This document shows, piece by piece, positions 60,774 to 64,000 of a stretch of DNA of 64,000 nucleotides. Every line of letters starts with the position of its first letter. Position 1 is the first letter of the stretch. The notes under the pieces were generated by a model. The model saw only the letters and a program-made list of their open reading frames with translations. It was not told the origin of the DNA and did no database searches. The translations under genes and the position numbers were made by a program. Where the stretch lies: positions 186,001 to 250,000 of the forward strand of contig NZ_OEST01000003.1 in the NCBI RefSeq assembly GCF_900241005.1, written 5' to 3'. This stretch comes from Bacteroides cutis (lineage in GTDB: Bacteria; Bacteroidota; Bacteroidia; Bacteroidales; Bacteroidaceae).

Positions 60774-62399
60774 TTAAAAATCGGCTTTTTGAGTTATCTT
60801 AATAGCTTCTTCTGTCACAGGATGTACAAACTCCAGTGCTTCGGCATGCAGGTACAGCCGTTCGGCCTTTCTTCCGTAAAGTTCATCGCCCATGATGGGA
60901 CAGTGTAAACCAAGGGGATGGGCGGCATGTACCCTAAGTTGATGAGTACGCCCCGTACGTGGATAGAAAGCGACACGGGTATACTTATCTCTGCGTTCCA
61001 ATACCTGGAAATCAGTGACAGCCGGTTTCCCGTATTCTGTATGTACCATCTGTCGTGGACGGTCCAGCGGATTAAGACAGAGCGGAAGTTCAATAGTGCC
61101 TTTATTTTCGGAAATCTTCCCTTCGAGCAAAGCAATGTAACGTTTCTTAACGAGACGGCTTTTGAATTGCGCTTGCAGATTTTGATGTACACGTTTGCTT
61201 TTGGCAATTATCAGTAAACCGGATGTGGCCATATCAAGACGGTGGACTATCATAGGTCCATCTGCTGCGGGATATTGTTTACGCATTATGCTGTAAACCG
61301 AAACTGTCTCTTTTTTTCCGGGTACCGATAACATTCCTGCCGGTTTGTTGACAACCACCAGCCATTCGTCTTCATACACCACCTCAAGTTTTTCCGTTAT
61401 ACTTTGCATACTTTTCAGCATAGGGTTTTCGTCCACCTCAAGTCCTTGCAGCATATGCTGTAAGATGGGTTCACACTTCCCTTTGCATGCCGGATAGTAA
61501 TGTCCGTGGTAGCGTATTTCTGTTTTAGGAGACGCTCCCCACCAGAATTCAGCCATTGCAATCGGTTTCCAGTCATGCAGATAGGCTTGTTGCAACAGTT
61601 TGGGAGCGGCGCATTCTCCAGCTCCGGCAGGGGGTGTTTTATGAACGGTCTGTTCAAAGATTTCACATAAGTCTTTAGACTCTCCCAGGAAATTGAGCAT
61701 CTTGAATTGTTCAAATAATTGTTGCTGCAGAGCGGCAGAACGTGTTTTACGTTCTGTTTTCAACCGCTGTATCCGGCATTTCCGGTCATCAACCTGCCTT
61801 TGCAGCTTACCGGTTTCTTCTTTCCAAAAACGTTCCTGCCGTTTGTATTCTGCTTTCTGAAACTGACTTTCCCGTATCAATACCGCTTCTTCTTCCTTTG
61901 AGAGAATAGTTGCTTTTCTTCGTTCTTCCCGTTTCTCTTTGGCGGCTTTCATCTGTTGTTTCGTTCTACTCAATGCTTCTTGCGCCTTTAGCTCCAATAC
62001 GGAAAGCTGTCCGGTCAACTCTTTGTATTCTTCCTCTTCTTCCAGTTCCCTGATATGCACATTGATTTGGGATATCTTTTCTTCCTCAATCTTGAAAAAG
62101 CCCTCCGGACATAGTAAATCATATATCGGCGGAACAAAAAAAGGATGTATGTTCTTTCCTGCCAGAATACCTGAAAAAGCAGCAAGGTAACCGGTTTCTC
62201 CTTCTTTAGTCTGTACTACCAATACTCCGAACATTTTACCCAATTTCAATTCCTCTTTCCACGCTTGTTGGTGTGAAAGATAATCTTGCACCTCTTTCGC
62301 AGCCAATACACAAAGCGGATGAGGCGTGTAACAGAACGGGTATGTAAATTTCTCGGGTAGGGGGATGTCTGCTATCGGAGTATGGAAGTGGTGTAACAT
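60774..62399 (-). CDS. RluA-family pseudouridine synthase with long N-terminal extension
   Basis: The protein has 541 residues, far longer than RluA (~220-330). The C-terminal ~220 residues are the catalytic domain, with VVNKPAGMLSVPG, HRLDMATSGLLIIAKSK (catalytic Asp near 389) and TGRTHQLRVH. The N-terminal ~310 residues include a coiled coil (about 110-225) and an unassigned globular part. Related long RluA proteins exist, but the target uridine in rRNA or tRNA is not known. It lies 6 bp after the 73-residue protein gene. Confidence 0.86.
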   Translation of the reverse strand: MLHHFHTPIADIPLPEKFTYPFCYTPHPLCVLAAKEVQDYLSHQQAWKEELKLGKMFGVLVVQTKEGETGYLAAFSGILAGKNIHPFFVPPIYDLLCPEGFFKIEEEKISQINVHIRELEEEEEYKELTGQLSVLELKAQEALSRTKQQMKAAKEKREERRKATILSKEEEAVLIRESQFQKAEYKRQERFWKEETGKLQRQVDDRKCRIQRLKTERKTRSAALQQQLFEQFKMLNFLGESKDLCEIFEQTVHKTPPAGAGECAAPKLLQQAYLHDWKPIAMAEFWWGASPKTEIRYHGHYYPACKGKCEPILQHMLQGLEVDENPMLKSMQSITEKLEVVYEDEWLVVVNKPAGMLSVPGKKETVSVYSIMRKQYPAADGPMIVHRLDMATSGLLIIAKSKRVHQNLQAQFKSRLVKKRYIALLEGKISENKGTIELPLCLNPLDRPRQMVHTEYGKPAVTDFQVLERRDKYTRVAFYPRTGRTHQLRVHAAHPLGLHCPIMGDELYGRKAERLYLHAEALEFVHPVTEEAIKITQKADF

Positions 62400-62405
62400 G
62401 GGTAT

Positions 62406-62627
62406 TCAATCATCAATGGAATAGTCATTGTCTGTATTGATGTGAAAAATATTCTCGCTCTCTTCTTCTGATCCGGATATGATCTCCTCATTAATATTTT
62501 CCTCTAACCGTGGATGGTGCAACACCTTTTTCTTTTTACTATGATTGCCATATTTACGTTCTCTTTCCCAAGCAGCTTTGCGTGCCTGGTATTTTTCATA
62601 TTGATTTTCAAGATAATTATCTGCCAT
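62406..62627 (-). CDS. Small conserved hypothetical protein
   Basis: The 73-residue product has a basic N-terminal half (KYQARKAAWERERKYGNHSKKKKVLHHPR) and an acidic tail (SGSEEESENIF). It has no signal or TM segment. It leads an operon with the RluA-like gene 6 bp downstream, so it may assist RNA binding. That is a guess from charge and context. Promoter TAACTTTG is present upstream. Confidence 0.7.
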   Translation of the reverse strand: MADNYLENQYEKYQARKAAWERERKYGNHSKKKKVLHHPRLEENINEEIISGSEEESENIFHINTDNDYSIDD

Positions 62628-62672
62628 AAAATAACTGCTTTGGGAATAGATATTGTAGAGTTATCAATTATG

Positions 62673-62680
62673 CAAAGTTA
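62673..62680 (-). promoter_or_regulatory. -7 box for the 73-residue protein/RluA operon
   Basis: TAACTTTG on the minus strand lies 45 nt before the ATG at 62627. Confidence 0.5.
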
Positions 62681-62723
62681 CAGAAATCTTGCCATTTATT
62701 GTTCTGCCAATTCATAAAATATC

Positions 62724-62731
62724 TATATTTG
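62724..62731 (+). promoter_or_regulatory. -7 box for the alcohol dehydrogenase gene
   Basis: TATATTTG lies 43 nt before the ATG at 62775. Confidence 0.5.
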
Positions 62732-62774
62732 TTTCTTTGTAATAGGATGAATGATTAATCGGAGGTAAAATATT

Positions 62775-63818
62775 ATGTTAGCATATACATACATTGAACA
62801 CGGAAAATTTGAATTGTTGCAGAAACCGGTACCAGAACTGAAAGACTCGCGTGATGCGATTGTGCGTGTAACACTGGGCAGTATCTGTACCAGCGACCTC
62901 CATATTAAGCATGGTAGTGTGCCCCGTGCGGTTCCGGGAATTACGGTCGGACACGAAATGGTGGGTATCGTAGAGCAAGTGGGGCAGGACGTTACTTCAA
63001 TAAAATGCGGTGACAGGGTAACTGTAAATGTTGAGACTTTCTGCGGTGGATGTTTTTTCTGCCGTCATGGATATGTAAATAATTGTACGGATCCTGATGG
63101 CGGTTGGGCTTTAGGTTGTCGCATTGATGGCGGTCAGGCAGAGTACGTCAGAGTTCCTTATGCCGACCAAGGCTTGAACCGCATTCCGGATACAGTGAGC
63201 GATGAACAAGCGCTTTTTGTGGGTGATGTACTGGCAACTGGCTTCTGGGCAGCCCGTATCTCAGAAATTTCCGGAGAGGATACGGTTCTTGTCATCGGTG
63301 CCGGTCCTACGGGTATTTGTACTTTGCTTTGTGTCCTGTTGAAGCAACCTAAACGCATTATTGTCTGCGAGAAGTCTCCCGAAAGAATTCGTTTTGTCCG
63401 TGAACACTATCCTGATGTACAGGTGACGGGACCGGAAAACTGCAAGGAGTTTGTGTTTCAAAACAGCGAACATGGCGGAGCCGATGTCGTGTTGGAAGTG
63501 GCGGGTACTGAAGATACTTTCCGTTTAGCTTGGGAATGTGCCCGGCCCAATGCTGTGGTCACCGTCGTGGCACTCTACGATAAACCGCAACTTCTTCCTT
63601 TGCCTGATATGTATGGTAAAAATCTGACCTTCAAAACCGGTGGAGTGGATGGTTGCGATTGCGCGGAAATCCTCCGTCTGATCGGTGAAGGCAAGATTGA
63701 CACTACCCCTCTCATTACCCATCGTTTTCCTTTGAACGAAATAGAGAAGGCGTATCACATCTTTGAAAACAGGCAGGAAGGAGTTATTAAAGTTGCCATA
63801 GAAGGTTTATTTACCTGA
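62775..63818 (+). CDS. Zinc-dependent medium-chain alcohol dehydrogenase
   Basis: The 347-residue MDR enzyme has the catalytic-zinc region GSICTSDLHIKHG and GHEMVGIVEQVGQDV. A structural-zinc Cys cluster lies in CGGCFFCRHGYVNNC. The Rossmann fold VLVIGAGPTGICTLL is also present. The likely activity is NAD(P)-dependent oxidation of an alcohol. The natural substrate is unknown. Its stop overlaps the 3' end of a convergent rRNA-methyltransferase-type gene by 12 bp. Confidence 0.9.
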   Translation: MLAYTYIEHGKFELLQKPVPELKDSRDAIVRVTLGSICTSDLHIKHGSVPRAVPGITVGHEMVGIVEQVGQDVTSIKCGDRVTVNVETFCGGCFFCRHGYVNNCTDPDGGWALGCRIDGGQAEYVRVPYADQGLNRIPDTVSDEQALFVGDVLATGFWAARISEISGEDTVLVIGAGPTGICTLLCVLLKQPKRIIVCEKSPERIRFVREHYPDVQVTGPENCKEFVFQNSEHGGADVVLEVAGTEDTFRLAWECARPNAVVTVVALYDKPQLLPLPDMYGKNLTFKTGGVDGCDCAEILRLIGEGKIDTTPLITHRFPLNEIEKAYHIFENRQEGVIKVAIEGLFT

Positions 63819-64000
63819 TCCTCGTGTACGGAGTTCCCAAAACGCTACAGCGGCAGCTGCCGCCACATTGAGTGAATCAACTCCGTGTGCCATCGGAATA
63901 CGAACCACGTAGTCTGCCCCGGCTATTGTTTCGTGTGCGAGCCCGTCTCCTTCAGTCCCCATTATAATGGCAAGTTTGGTTTCTTTTGCCAGCGCGGGAT
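63807..64000 (-). CDS. SpoU-family RNA 2'-O-methyltransferase, 5' end cut by window edge
   Basis: The last ~64 codons are present. LAIIMGTEGDGL and IPMAHGVDSLNVAAAAAVAFWEL are SPOUT motifs 2 and 3, which build the SAM-binding trefoil knot. The target nucleotide in tRNA or rRNA cannot be told without the N-terminus. The 3' end overlaps the dehydrogenase gene by 12 bp. Confidence 0.86.
   Translation of the reverse strand, partial: PALAKETKLAIIMGTEGDGLAHETIAGADYVVRIPMAHGVDSLNVAAAAAVAFWELRTRGSGK

Overview
The window is a 64 kb chromosomal segment of a Bacteroides-type bacterium (Bacteroidetes). Four things point there. Most transcription units start with a TAnnTTTG -7 box, usually TATCTTTG, instead of a -10 TATAAT. 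Genes typical of the group are present: DUF4837 and DUF4831 proteins, the fused-type RNase Y/ZapA neighbourhood, an Lnb-type lipoprotein N-acyltransferase and lipoproteins with short lipoboxes. Protein families match Bacteroides homologues, and the tmRNA tag reads GENNYALAA. I cannot name the species. Most of the window is chromosomal core. I see no prophage, insertion sequence, CRISPR array or rRNA operon.

Layout. 1-1,860: an alkaline phosphatase fragment and the Lnb-like enzyme (minus strand). 2,100-9,720: an envelope run of coaX, an outer-membrane barrel, a TPR protein, lptC, a CNNM/CorC protein and a PpiD-like foldase. 9,740-18,400: rlmN, then DUF4837-pdxA-sigma54 activator-lptE-TPR-secG, then an MFS transporter with an orphan PqqD protein. 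18,400-25,000 (minus): DUF4831, a lactonase-like propeller, a GH3 glycosidase and a TonB_C lipoprotein. 25,112-26,240: tmRNA followed by a diverged intergenic repeat. 26,260-28,700 (minus): metal P-type ATPase plus Fur-family regulator. 28,830-37,550: two L,D-transpeptidases, dinB, a heparinase-like lyase, YccF, a 46-residue protein and a transglutaminase-like lipoprotein. 37,545-40,700 (minus): cutC, rny, zapA and a coiled-coil protein. 40,745-42,030: a large gene-poor gap with the second copy of the repeat.

42,033-45,100: a membrane protein/winged-helix pair, a nucleosidase, DUF454, queDE and tRNA-Trp. 45,168-52,024: DNA-transaction genes (UDG-family protein, histone H1-like protein, radical-SAM DNA modification/repair protein and its DUF4130 partner) interleaved with a long KamA-like radical SAM protein. 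52,054-64,000: lytic transglycosylase, SDR, hybrid-free histidine kinase, MaoC, YgbA, PepSY-like, MGMT, endonuclease IV, an SDR-lipocalin fusion, VOC, GNAT, extended RluA, an alcohol dehydrogenase and a partial SpoU methyltransferase.

Most notable observations. (1) Two diverged copies, about 15.5 kb apart, of a roughly 0.5 kb noncoding repeat. Each contains exactly four 22-bp tandem units, and one copy carries about 100 extra bases with a 35-bp perfect palindrome. (2) The uncharacterised radical-SAM/DUF4130 DNA repair pair, with a UDG-family gene nearby. (3) A 26-bp perfect palindrome abutting a consensus promoter ahead of a membrane-protein/winged-helix operon that also encodes a candidate 28-residue peptide. 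(4) An SDR-lipocalin fusion. (5) Two genes whose -7 box lies 5 nt from the ATG, predicting leaderless mRNAs.
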